Shown: piece after piece, positions 38,401 through 45,801 of the stretch | Layout: each line of letters begins with the position of its first letter | Numbering within the stretch: position 1 is the first letter of the stretch | Origin: Apostichopus japonicus | Taxonomy: Eukaryota; Echinodermata; Holothuroidea; Aspidochirotida; Stichopodidae | Assembly (NCBI RefSeq): GCF_037975245.1 | Contig: NC_092568.1 | Coordinates: 33,634,501-33,698,500, forward strand | Direction of reading: 5' to 3' | DNA length: 64,000 nt | Notes under the pieces: model-generated | The model's database searches: none | What the model was told of the DNA's origin: nothing | The model's input: only the letters and a program-made list of their open reading frames with translations | Translations under genes and position numbers: made by a program

Positions 38401-41400
38401 TGAGAATTAGTGATCAACATGCAGAAAGCCTTTACAGCCAATGTTATGATTAGTCTCAATAAGATAAAAAAGAAGGGGATTTGTCTAATTCCAAGGAGTT
38501 ATTCATAGAATGTAACTACCCAGTCAACCCAAGGGAGTCTGCTGATAAGCTTGAAGGGCCAATTGGGAGAGTAACAAGCAATATGTTATAGGTCCAACAA
38601 CGTATTTAAAACAGACATTGTAATTGGTCAATAATGATGACATAAATTCAATATTTCCAGGTTACCTTCAACATTCGGGTGGACTACTCCATCACAGCAC
38701 ACTTCCATTGAAGTATTGAATACATACTGGCCACCTGAAAAGAATGGTAAAACATTGTGAAATAATGAAAGGGTGTCGTGTACTGCAATTGTCACCAGTG
38801 GCATGTAGAGCATGGTAGGGCCCTGAGGACAATTATGTCAATTTTTCACAAAGTTGTGACTTTTTTCCTTTACCAATATTCTCAAACATCGGTTATCATA
38901 TACTGGTTAGGGCTGCCAATGGCATAAACGTTAACGTTCGGCCTTACCGTAGCCCAACATAGAAAAAGGACACTAACTTACAGTTAAGGCTAACATTAGG
39001 CCTAATTTGTCAGCCCCGGACATGGAGCTGGGACGGGCATTTTTTTTCTTTCTTCTTGGGCTCCTATACTTCGGTTGGAGGCCTACCGTGGTCAATTTCA
39101 TCGAGTTTAGCTACAACGACCCTATCGTTTCCTGGCTAGTCAGTAGGCTCATTTTCAGTCTTTTTCTACTGTTTTTGTTAAGTTGTTCATGTGGACGCTG
39201 TAGGGAAAATCCCTTGCTCTTCAGTGTTGCACCACAGGAGTAATCAGAGCCGTATATATCTCTGAGAGTCATCAGAGCCGTATATTTAGATACGGCTCTG
39301 GGATTAATTGTACTATAGCCCCATCTAACCTCTTATCATCGTTTAACATTTAGATATGACATCGGTTGGAAACCTGTACACCTTTTGTTGTTACCATGTC
39401 CAGCATTTAATTGCTCCCTATTCATTTCGTGGGGGGGGGGGGGAGGGGGGATGGCAGAGCCCATCCAGTCCAATGTGCAGCCCACTGTGGGACGTTATTT
39501 AAAGCTACGTAATTTATTCTCAAATAACTTCTTGAAAACTTTTGGCTTTTTATGGGGAAATATCGATTTGTTCCTCAAAAATGTCGACTTCATAATTTCG
39601 ACTTTCAACCGTCTGATATCGCCTACTTTCTCCAAGAATAGTGTTGATTATACCGACATGTCAACAATTTGTGTCGAATCTCGGCATTTTTTTTTACAAA
39701 ATTTCAACTATTAAAACTCAAAAGTGAATATTTTCAATAAACGATATTCAGATACAAAAGTCGAATTTATAGGACTCCGTGGCGAAATTTCGACATATAA
39801 TTCAATTAGAACTTTAAACTGTTTTACTGGAAAAATGTCGACTATTTATCTCTCTCAACCTTTCAGCCGTAATTTGCAAAATCGCCACCTATGATTATCT
39901 CCATCCCAAAGTTGAGAGTCGTTTATGATCATATGACAAACGCATGGAACTTTCCCTGTTCATGTATTATATCATTGATGACGGTCCCTTTATAGAATTA
40001 ACGTATCACTCAGTTTCCTCTGTAAATATCACTCCGGCATTTTGGGAATGGGAACAGTCAATCGGAAGGAATAATATTACTGAGGGTAGGGCTGTTAGGA
40101 ACAGTGTGAGAATTCGCTTTAAAAGGCTTCACATACTTGGTATAGAGCAATTCTCTTGTCGAACCTAACAATGTCTCTCTCCACCCCCTCCCCCCTCTCT
40201 CTTGTTTATTTATTTTTTTGTCTGATGTTTCATTTTACTGCTGGATGAAGAAATTCTTGGGGTGCGCCATCAAATATCAAAGTTGTCATTCTCTCAATTA
40301 AAGAGGGCGTTAAGCATATCGCTCAGCGTCCGCATCAATAATTTCTCGTCTAAGAACTCATATACGAAGAGAGGGCGTGATATTGTAAAAAATATTTACT
40401 TTTAATATTTAAACACTATAAACGCTGCTTACTAACTTTTCGCCTTTCTATGGAAAGGTTTAGAAATACCATACTCATGGATTTCCTAGTATATGCAATC
40501 ATACTCAGTTTTTTAATTGTTTTTTTAAATTTTTGACATTCAGGACTTCCGTTTTCGTAAAGCTTCAAGTGATTTGTCACCAACAAATGGTATATTAGTA
40601 ATAAACATGATCGTCATACGATTTCGAAATTTTTGCGTAAGTACCCTTAAATTTCATTTTCAATTATTTGCATTATGGGCGCATAAAATAAGACAAAACC
40701 AAAAATTCCAAGAAGACCTTGGTGTTCATTAACTTGGATTGACTAAACAAATATGCCAATCTCTATAAACACTTTACAATAGTGACGTATGAATCACGGG
40801 CCAAGTACACAGTATCACGTTCATAAATATGTTTATCTATTATATAGATATAAAAGCCCCTTGCAGGGTAATAATTGCATGACGAAAGAACGTATAGGCA
40901 AAATGTAATATGTATACATATTACGTAATGCGTGTTAGGTAACATGTGTTTATTGAGTCATAAACAATGGTATAGAATAGTTGAGGTACCCGGTATCAAG
41001 TATGAATAGAATGGAAACTTAATTATTTCGTCTCCTCATAAATTTCGATGTATAAGGTTTCTTTTTTCCCATAAACTGTACGTTGATCATAAAATGAGCA
41101 TAGTTTTTTAATTTTGTTTTTATACAAAAGTCAGCCAAGATGGAATCTTCATGGGCACGAAAACCAAGCAAAATTTATCCGGCACTAGCAACCCCAGTCC
41201 CCTTATACATCGAGACTTTAACCACGTGATCATGACGATGTGACGTCAATTAAGTGATTAATATCACCAGTTTACTGAAGCGACATATCAAATTTTTCTT
41301 CAGTCTGGATATTTTGGTCAAAACGATTTCAAAAATTATCCCGTGATCATACACGCTCGTGGAAATGGAACCAAAAAAAAAAGTAGATTTCAGCTGTTAA

Positions 41401-44400
41401 GTACGAAAGCGTAAAAGAGACATTACATATTCAAAAACAGGAAATATCTTAATAGAACCGTTGTGAACATTTGCATATATTTTGCTTGTTAAAATATCAC
41501 AAAACTGGACACCGTGTTGCACGAATCATATCATCTTGCAAAAGTACGTCAACAGTTAAAAAATACCGTTTAACGAGATGAAATATACCGTACAAAATCA
41601 TGAAAATCTGAAACATATTGTTTTGCACATTTTGGTATGGTTTTGCAGAAACGCCAATAGGTCTGAAATTTACCCTTTTTTTGGCGACATGCAATTAGAC
41701 CTACCGTATCTACGAATCGTCACAAATGTTGACAAACATACATCGTTTTACCCTCTTAGTACCATGTCAAAACGTTACCTTGCAGTTCTTTGACGTTCCA
41801 ATCAAGGGGAAAATGACGAAAGTGTAGCTAACAGAAAGGAAATAATAATCCCCTCTGTGTATTAGAATATCATTGGCATGCGTAATGGGGGGGGGGGGGG
41901 GAGGCTGTCTCCATCTCACACCGTCAGGACAGGGGAAATAGTTCAGTCGGGAATGATTCACATTCAGGAGGGGAAGAATTAGACCGCGGCTACGGGTCTT
42001 CCCCTCACCCCACTCTGTTTTTCAACCTCACACAAATTACTTATTAGTACAACATTGCATTTAGGCTACAAATACAGACTTTATTACAGTCTACATGTAC
42101 CTAAGAATGTAACATTTGACGTCTAAACTTGTACTATTCTTCTGAGGTAGGACCCCTATAGAAACACCCAGTATGTGAGCTGGCTTGTATACGACCCCAA
42201 AGCGCACCCATACGCTCCTTTATAAAATCCTTCTTTTGCGTCTGGTCCTCTCATTACCACCCCCCCCCCCCCCGAAATACCTTTGAAATCATGCGAACGC
42301 TACTGATTATGATGAAATATATACTTACAACATTGCAGAGTTTCATCTTCCGATCGGTAAATCCTTCCATCACAGCAAAGCTCTGTCATTGGGTTGTACT
42401 TCCATAATAAGTCTGAGCAAACTTTTGAAGTACTAACGCTTATGACTATAAGAAAGAAGAAAGTGACCAGTTTACAGAAAGTCCGTATAATCATCGTCCC
42501 AGAGGAACATTGAATTTTAAACTGGTTATGATAATAATAAAATTCAAAAATTTCCTCACGACCGATTAAGATAGGGCCTGACCCTTTATGGGAGGGTCAT
42601 GCAGAGACGATAGAAGAATTTTATAATGTAGGGGTACTGTCCTGGGCTTCTTGAAGCTGTCTCCTATGTAGGGAGAGTTCGGGTATCCTTCCCGGGAAAA
42701 AAAGATTAATAACATATTTGTAGATCTACTGACGTGCTAATAGCAATAGAACCCCCAACGCCCCCCCCCCCCCTTACACAGGAGTCGGCTTCAATTACTA
42801 AATTGTAGTCTCCTCTATAAAACCCTTCAATCGCCTCTGGCCCTTCCGCAACATTTCATCCTTCCTATGATCTTAATCAGCAGTTAGACATTTTGAATTT
42901 TCCACGGCCGCCACCTTTAAAATCCTGTACATGCCGCTGTTTTGTATATTGCTCACAATGAAAAAGACGTTGCCTGTTAAGTTACTAAAGCAAAATAGAG
43001 TTTCCTGGGTACCAAGAAAACGTTTCACAATTTTATGCAATACCTCACGATGTAAGAAAGTATATAAATACTGACATTGGGGGTGTGGGGGGGGGGGGGA
43101 CACTCACGCGATTTCGTCAACTTTCTTGGAAGAGTTCATACAAAGGTCAGTATATGACAGCGTATCCTACCCACTGAAGGAAAAATTTAAGTTCAGTGAT
43201 ATACCAACGAATGTTGCTTATATTAATCCAATAGGAACGGCGTTTACAATTAACGGGATTAAAGATTATTTATCTTTCATCATTTCTGTCTGTTGTTTGC
43301 AGGGTCACAATTTACAATAATCGCTCTATTTAGAAATCATATCATCATATCAAACCAATTAACGTTATATTTGTGTTACAGTATAGAAACAATATGAGGT
43401 CATCAGTAATGGTCTCAGATTTTATAACATGCTAAGTTAAAATTGGTGAAAGTCTACAGCAGTAGGCCTACTTTTCTGGGAGAATCTGAGTTATTCCCAG
43501 ACATAAAGGTGTGTTCAGTTAGCCAATTAAGTGTCGCAGTGAGCAGGTGAGGAATAAGTAAAGAGGGTGCTAGTCAAATGCTTGTTGAATTTTGAGCACG
43601 GGTGACCATAATCTGACTTTGTAGCATAATTGGGAGGGTGGGGTGGGGGGGGGGCACATGATACTGATAACCTATTAGGTGTTGTCAGAGGCGTAGAGGG
43701 GCAGGTCGGCGGTCGCTCCCCGGAGACAATTACATCACCGGGAGTCCCCCTTTTCATATACTTTCCTTATTGCCTAAAGTTTATTATGAGAATGAAAATA
43801 CACTATTCTTAACCTAAAATGAGTACCTTCCCGTGCTCCTTTCTACATTTCGTGGGCCCCTACTATACCACATGCCCCTGGTTTGTATCCCTCACTGACC
43901 CCCCCCGCCCCCACCCTCCCGACCCTCTCATCAGGCCTGTGTGTTTTTACAAGTTAAAATCGATTTGGCACTTTGCGACCTTTTCAAATATGTAATTTTC
44001 ACAAATTTTGTTAACTTTATAAGCTGGTGAAGCAATCTGTGTTGGCTCAATCAATAATAGGCGAATGTACAGTTAGTATATGGTCAAGCTCAATGAACAA
44101 TACTAAATATTATACCATATCCTATAATGAGTTTTATAATGTTTCAAGCTATAAATACTTCGTGGGGCAGTTCTGACCATTCAAGCGATTCACAATGTCG
44201 AAATGACTCTTAGACAATTGCAATTGTCAACAAAGGAATTGGTTTGCCGGTGAACGTTCGTTCAAGTCTGGGCATGATTAGTAACCGTTTTTGTAAAGAA
44301 AGTTGAATACAACCGTAAGGGGCTACACAAACCTTATATCTGTCATCGTGAACATGCGGTCAGAATTATGTCTACCATCCTATAATGTATAGTGGTGAAA

Positions 44401-44826
44401 GACACCCGAAACACAAAACCACGTCAAAGAAAATTGTACAATAGGATAGGCTATACCCATAGAAATCGATTTCTATGGCTATACAACAACGGCCGATCAG
44501 TAAATAGATCATCTGGTCATCTTCTATATATTAACTACAATGTAAACTCAATTAATTTATTGTCAGTAGGCGGGCTTTCGGTCTACTAGGCTACTTCTTT
44601 GAACTATACTAAAGTAGTGTCCGTGAGTCAACAGTTAAGTTAATTTACCACTGATCGGGCTAAACTTAGGCGCAAGTTACATTTAATTCATTAAGTAAGT
44701 ATTTCATAAGTTGTCGCAACTAAAAACAAATTCTTATGGAACAAAACGGCGTAATGTTTCAATGTACTCACCAGAATGATGTAATATTACAAAAAGAATG
44801 GCACATGTTAATCTTGGTTGCTTCAT
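11137..44826 (-). CDS. Galaxin-like secreted cysteine-rich protein with C-terminal NTR-like domain (13 exons, about 1111 aa)
   Basis: Whole-gene entry; coding exons are listed separately. Joined exons total 3336 nt, giving 1111 residues, and each of the twelve introns keeps frame with GT donor and AG acceptor. The order is signal peptide (about residues 1-25), then roughly 54 Cys-Cys pairs spaced about 12-25 residues apart in motifs such as CCGGQ, CCDG, CCGS and CCNG, then a last exon resembling an NTR module. Paired-cysteine repeats of this kind define galaxin, a coral skeletal matrix protein; related proteins occur in other marine animals. A secreted, disulfide-rich matrix or surface protein is the likely role, by inference. 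The gene is divergent from MED6. Tandem arrays and transposon relics fill the introns. Exon structure is strongly supported; the biological role and the NTR assignment are less certain. Confidence 0.9.
11499..13385 (-). other. Galaxin-like intron 12
   Basis: Bounded by GTGAGA and CTTTTCAG. AT-rich, with only the 13152-13187 hairpin as structure. It separates the galaxin repeats from the NTR-like exon. Confidence 0.8.
13152..13187. repeat. Inverted repeat, 13-bp arms
   Basis: CTGATTGTGAGTA and TACTCACAATCAG flank GCCATGGCTA, which is itself mostly palindromic. It lies in galaxin-like intron 12, about 200 bp past the exon 12 donor. Confidence 0.9.
13386..14302 (-). CDS. Galaxin-like gene exon 12: large repeat exon
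   Basis: The largest exon, 917 nt, phase 2 to phase 1, with about 18 Cys-Cys pairs from SCCGS to ICCNN, including VCCHG, TCCGG, LCCDG and ICCQG. The acceptor follows a pyrimidine tract ending CCTTCAG. The donor GTGAGA lies after SGRNG. If it is not used, the frame reads nine more residues to TAA at 13357-13359, giving a possible isoform without the NTR-like domain. Units alternate between CCG-start and CCDG/CCHG-end motifs, consistent with repeat expansion inside one exon. Confidence 0.93.
14572..14966. repeat. 24-bp minisatellite beside the exon 12 acceptor
   Basis: About 16 units of AACGAAACAATAATGGAAAC type, with variants ACACGAAAC (26 bp) and AATAGAAAC. It ends about 270 bp upstream of the exon 12 acceptor on the minus strand. 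Units of 24 bp keep frames open on both strands, producing spurious ORFs of up to 167 codons. Confidence 0.95.
15040..15275. repeat. Degenerate short array, TTTCATAAGA(G)ACAAT
   Basis: Irregular units of TTTCATAAGACAA and variants, about 12-25 bp each, spaced unevenly. Non-coding, in galaxin-like intron 11. Confidence 0.8.
16197..16298. repeat. 34-bp repeat, three copies
   Basis: Three head-to-tail units beginning AGCTTAAAGGGGACACACAC, with one to three differences between copies. Confidence 0.93.
17884..18219. mobile_element. TIR MITE in galaxin-like intron 11
   Basis: The left end AAGGATGTGCCCAGGA and right end TGGGCACATCCCTGC are inverted. The left quarter contains the inverted pair AAGGGGGAGG/CCTCCCCTTT. 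About 336 bp, non-coding. Confidence 0.6.
18815..19155. repeat. 32-bp tandem array abutting the exon 11 donor
   Basis: About ten units of AAGTTCATTCTTTGTATAGA plus AACATACATAAT. On the minus strand the units nearest the exon contain ATGTAAGTTTC, identical to the real exon 11 donor context; units further away have ATGTATGTTTC. Confidence 0.93.
19156..19393 (-). CDS. Galaxin-like gene exon 11
   Basis: 238 nt, phase 1 to phase 2. It carries ECCGD, ICCDG, SCQG, VCGT, ICCGD and LCCEN and ends CENQI. The acceptor is ATTGCAG and the donor GTAAGT. The donor sits at the edge of the 18815-19150 tandem array, whose units resemble it. Confidence 0.88.
19531..19735. repeat. 52-bp repeat, four copies
   Basis: Four units beginning CCCTAGCAGGGGAGGTGATC, almost identical, in galaxin-like intron 10 close to exon 11. 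Confidence 0.93.
20118..20187. repeat. Clustered inverted repeats of CCCACTCCAAGTGGGA
   Basis: CCCACTCCAAGTGGGA, its reverse complement, then the forward copy again, followed by a decayed fourth. The first two can fold as a long hairpin with a two-base loop. Confidence 0.9.
20385..20885. repeat. About 85-bp tandem repeat, six copies
   Basis: Units begin TCTCATATATTAAACTGTGT and include CTACCAAGGGGACAGTTC. Copies differ by small indels (an extra TTTG) and by AAACAAGTTATG versus AAATAAATTGTT ends, giving two interleaved variants. Confidence 0.93.
28487..28760. repeat. About 42-bp tandem repeat, six to seven copies
   Basis: Two unit types share GTCTCACACCAGCATTT. One continues AAAGGGGCCACTGTCATTA, the other ATGGGGACATAAACATCATT. 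They alternate at first, then the first type takes over. Confidence 0.9.
30085..30598. repeat. Tandem duplication, about 255-bp unit
   Basis: The two halves are almost identical from ACAAATAACACAGGTATTGA through GCAAACTGGACATTTTTCTC to AATGAACATSAAATATAC. Differences are a few substitutions and short indels. It lies in galaxin-like intron 10, 240 bp from exon 10. Confidence 0.9.
30835..31124 (-). CDS. Galaxin-like gene exon 10
   Basis: 290 nt, phase 2 to phase 1. In the spliced frame it reads DCCEY, VCED, RCGN, GCCGD, TCCDG, QCCDG and ICCGS. The longest open frame here is in another register and is not the product. The acceptor is GATCGCAG and the donor GTAAGT. The 11.4-kb intron that follows is the gene's largest. 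Confidence 0.87.
31560..31800. repeat. Purine-rich tract in galaxin-like intron 9
   Basis: About 240 bp of mostly G and A (GGAGAGGAGAGGAGTAGAGA and similar), non-periodic. Low-complexity sequence without coding potential. Confidence 0.8.
32007..32236 (-). CDS. Galaxin-like gene exon 9
   Basis: 230 nt, phase 0 to phase 2. Two single-cysteine units (ICLHG, ICGNQ) come first, then pairs in ICCGD, RCCGV and ICCSG. The acceptor follows a pyrimidine tract ending TTCACAG, and the donor is GTAAGT. Reading through the donor hits a stop at once. Confidence 0.87.
32853..33034 (-). CDS. Galaxin-like gene exon 8 (divergent repeat)
   Basis: 182 nt, phase 1 to phase 0. Only one Cys-Cys pair remains (DCCGT); the following positions are single cysteines (ELCDW, TVCSG). 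The acceptor is CATGATAG and the donor GTAAGT. It is the least typical repeat exon, but frame and splice sites fit both neighbours. Confidence 0.8.
33125..33575 (+). mobile_element. LINE 3' end (L2/CR1-like), truncated
   Basis: The left end translates to a decayed FKALLKTDLFRNYY-like peptide, the usual C-terminus of L2/CR1-type reverse transcriptase ORFs. A T-rich 3' UTR follows, ending GGGCGCTATATAAGAATAAA and (ATT)n. The 5' part is missing, as in most LINE copies. It lies antisense in galaxin-like intron 7. Confidence 0.7.
34278..34520 (-). CDS. Galaxin-like gene exon 7
   Basis: A 243-nt symmetrical phase 1-1 exon with pairs LCCGD, SCCGQ, SCCPR, HCCMI and ICCSS. It starts AAYDPGHQLCC, a classical galaxin unit. 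The acceptor is CAACAG and the donor GTAACG. Confidence 0.9.
35109..35306 (-). CDS. Galaxin-like gene exon 6
   Basis: A 198-nt symmetrical phase 1-1 exon with five pairs, in SCCGG, SCCNS, SCCGS, ICCNG and ECCGS. The acceptor is ACTTCAG and the donor GTAAGG. A decayed LINE lies directly upstream in the preceding intron on the same strand, and its frame runs into this exon by chance. Confidence 0.9.
35320..35765 (-). pseudogene. LINE reverse transcriptase C-terminal fragment, frameshifted
   Basis: Two minus-strand frames join across a frameshift. One holds HVTPILRNLDWLPVKLW and FKILLLTFK, the other LIQEYTPRRCLRYS and EAQSVTSFKMPLKTH. These are standard landmarks of the end of jockey/L2/CR1-type polymerases. 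The 3' end reads GCGCCATATAAGAACTGTG then (ATT)n, like the copy at 33125-33575. It lies in galaxin-like intron 5, same strand as the gene. Confidence 0.75.
37049..37223 (-). CDS. Galaxin-like gene exon 5
   Basis: 175 nt, phase 0 to phase 1. It has four pairs, in ECCGS, LCCAE, SCCMD and TCCLG, with the typical PYNPETSTCC spacing. The acceptor is TGTTTAG and the donor GTACGT. A longer open frame in another register overlaps this exon but lacks the cysteine pattern and is a shadow. Confidence 0.87.
37865..38124 (-). CDS. Galaxin-like gene exon 4
   Basis: 260 nt, entering in phase 1 and leaving in phase 0. It carries six Cys-Cys pairs, in GCCGT, TCCRG, LCCGS, LCCYS, RCCGS and TCCNE. The acceptor is GCATAG and the donor GTGAGT. 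Tyr, Asp and Asn residues between the pairs, as in VYDPNTELCC, match the loop composition of galaxin repeats. Confidence 0.88.
38666..38734 (-). CDS. Galaxin-like gene exon 3
   Basis: A 69-nt symmetrical phase 1-1 exon. It completes CCGGQYVFNTSMEVCCDG, which is one full galaxin-type unit with the xCCDG motif, and ends NVEG. The acceptor is TTTTCAG and the donor GTAACC. Being phase 1-1, it could be skipped or duplicated without changing frame. Confidence 0.85.
38735..42328 (-). other. Galaxin-like intron 2
   Basis: Bounded by GTAAGT and TTTTCAG. AT-rich with G or C runs at about 39431-39450, 41887-41901 and 42259-42274. No repeat family or exon recognised. Introns 1, 3, 4, 6, 8 and 9 likewise show no further gene. 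Confidence 0.7.
42329..42445 (-). CDS. Galaxin-like gene exon 2: signal cleavage region and first repeat
   Basis: The acceptor is a long pyrimidine tract ending TTATAG. Phase 1 joins exon 1 to give HHS-VISVSTSKVCSDLLWKY, followed by the first repeat, ELCCDG. The donor GTAAGT splits a cysteine codon that becomes QCCGG after splicing. The frame stays open upstream through the pyrimidine tract to an ATG at 42494, which would give a second hydrophobic N-terminus as an alternative first exon. Confidence 0.82.
44457..44478. repeat. 22-bp perfect palindrome
   Basis: CCATAGAAAT, CG, ATTTCTATGG; it extends to about 33 bp with one mismatch through the flanking TATAC/CTATA. In galaxin-like intron 1. 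Confidence 0.9.
44772..44826 (-). CDS. Galaxin-like gene exon 1: start codon and signal peptide
   Basis: Encodes MKQPRLTCAILFVILHHS plus one base of the next codon (55 nt, ends phase 1). A basic start is followed by a hydrophobic core, as in a signal peptide. The donor is GTGAGT. I chose ATG 44826 because it puts the hydrophobic core at the N-terminus. An in-frame ATG at 44919 would add 31 residues ahead of it, and that stretch contains a possible GTAAGT donor, so it may be 5' UTR. Confidence 0.75.
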
Positions 44827-45779
44827 TTCGGAGACGCTTGTACTTACAGGATCCTTCCTCTTCAAAATAAAATTTCGAAATGGGGTTTTACAACTAGGAA
44901 CAGGCACATAAGTTCCCACTTCTATTAGTATCAGCCAATAGAAATCATCGCGTATCGTACTACAGATTTGCTCTAACGTGCTTAGGCCTACCTACTAGCC
45001 ACCACTCCAAGGGCGTAGGAACCGGGGGGGGGGCGCCAGCCCCCAGTGAAAAATATGGGGGGGGGAAGTATCATTCCGCCCCCCCCGCTCCGCAAGTCAG
45101 AAAACCCCTTTTTCATTTCCAAATGAGAAAAAAATCTCATTTGGAGCACCAAATTGCATTTAAGGCCAGGTGAAAATGCAAAATTCTTTACAAAATGGAG
45201 TGAGAGTTGAAGTGTGCTATATTGCACTAAATTGCATCTGAGGCCACCTGGAAATGCAAAAAAAATCCAAAGGGTGTCCCCCTCCCTTTAGACCCCTCCC
45301 CCAGGCCGGCCATCAGTCTTCAGCCCCCCCCCCCACTCAAAAGTACCTTCCTACGCCACTGCACCACTCCGTACCATCCATCCTCTTACTCGGCAATTGA
45401 AAAGAGCAACGGCTCCATTATCAACACCCAACAGTGTAAGTGTATAGTAGTCACTGGTCCAGGATACACTACCCGATGTTGGTTTCAGTTGTAGGCTACT
45501 AGGCTAAATCTAGCCAGATTTGCAAAGCTTTTCTCTCATTTGAGACATAAAGAAGAATAAGAAGTAAAGAAAAATAAATAATATATAAAAAGTAAAATAT
45601 ATCATATAAAAGTATATAAAAAATTGAAAAAAAAACTGTCGGAAGCCTACGTCTTTCAATTCGGGGGAATCCCTAATTTGTAATTTACGACACTTGCTAT
45701 ATCGTAGCACATTGCTACAACAGTACTAGTTCGAACGGAAATTTCTCGTTGAAACACATTGGCGTGCTAGTAGTAAATC
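44827..45779. promoter_or_regulatory. Divergent promoter interval between the galaxin-like gene and MED6
   Basis: About 950 bp separates the two start codons, so both genes probably initiate here. I see no clear TATA box. A 354-bp transposon relic (45009-45362) occupies the third of the interval nearer the galaxin-like gene. The remaining 45363-45779 next to MED6 is AT-rich, with a T/A-rich run at about 45540-45640. Which strand uses which part cannot be read from the sequence. Confidence 0.5.
45009..45362. mobile_element. hAT-like non-autonomous DNA transposon (MITE)
   Basis: It is flanked by the 8-bp direct repeat ACCACTCC at 45001-45008 and 45363-45370. Its ends are inverted copies of GGCGTAGGAA followed by a long G run, read on opposite strands. 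It has no coding capacity. An 8-bp target duplication is typical of hAT transposons, though P-type elements also make 8 bp. A related half copy lies at about 9063-9217. Confidence 0.75.
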
Positions 45780-45801
45780 ATGACTTCTGGTACTGAGAAA
45801 G
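45780..45801 (+). CDS. MED6: MED6 exon 1
   Basis: Encodes MTSGTEK plus the first base of an Asp codon (22 nt, phase 1), with donor GTAAG. It is supported because joining to exon 2 gives KDNPLHMSW, which aligns with the RDNLLGISW start of human MED6. An in-frame TAA at 45774-45776 precedes the ATG. Confidence 0.88.

Noticed and set aside
44734-44919. Start codon at 44919 for the galaxin-like gene
   Set aside because: It would place 31 polar residues before the signal peptide, and that stretch contains a possible donor; kept only as an alternative.
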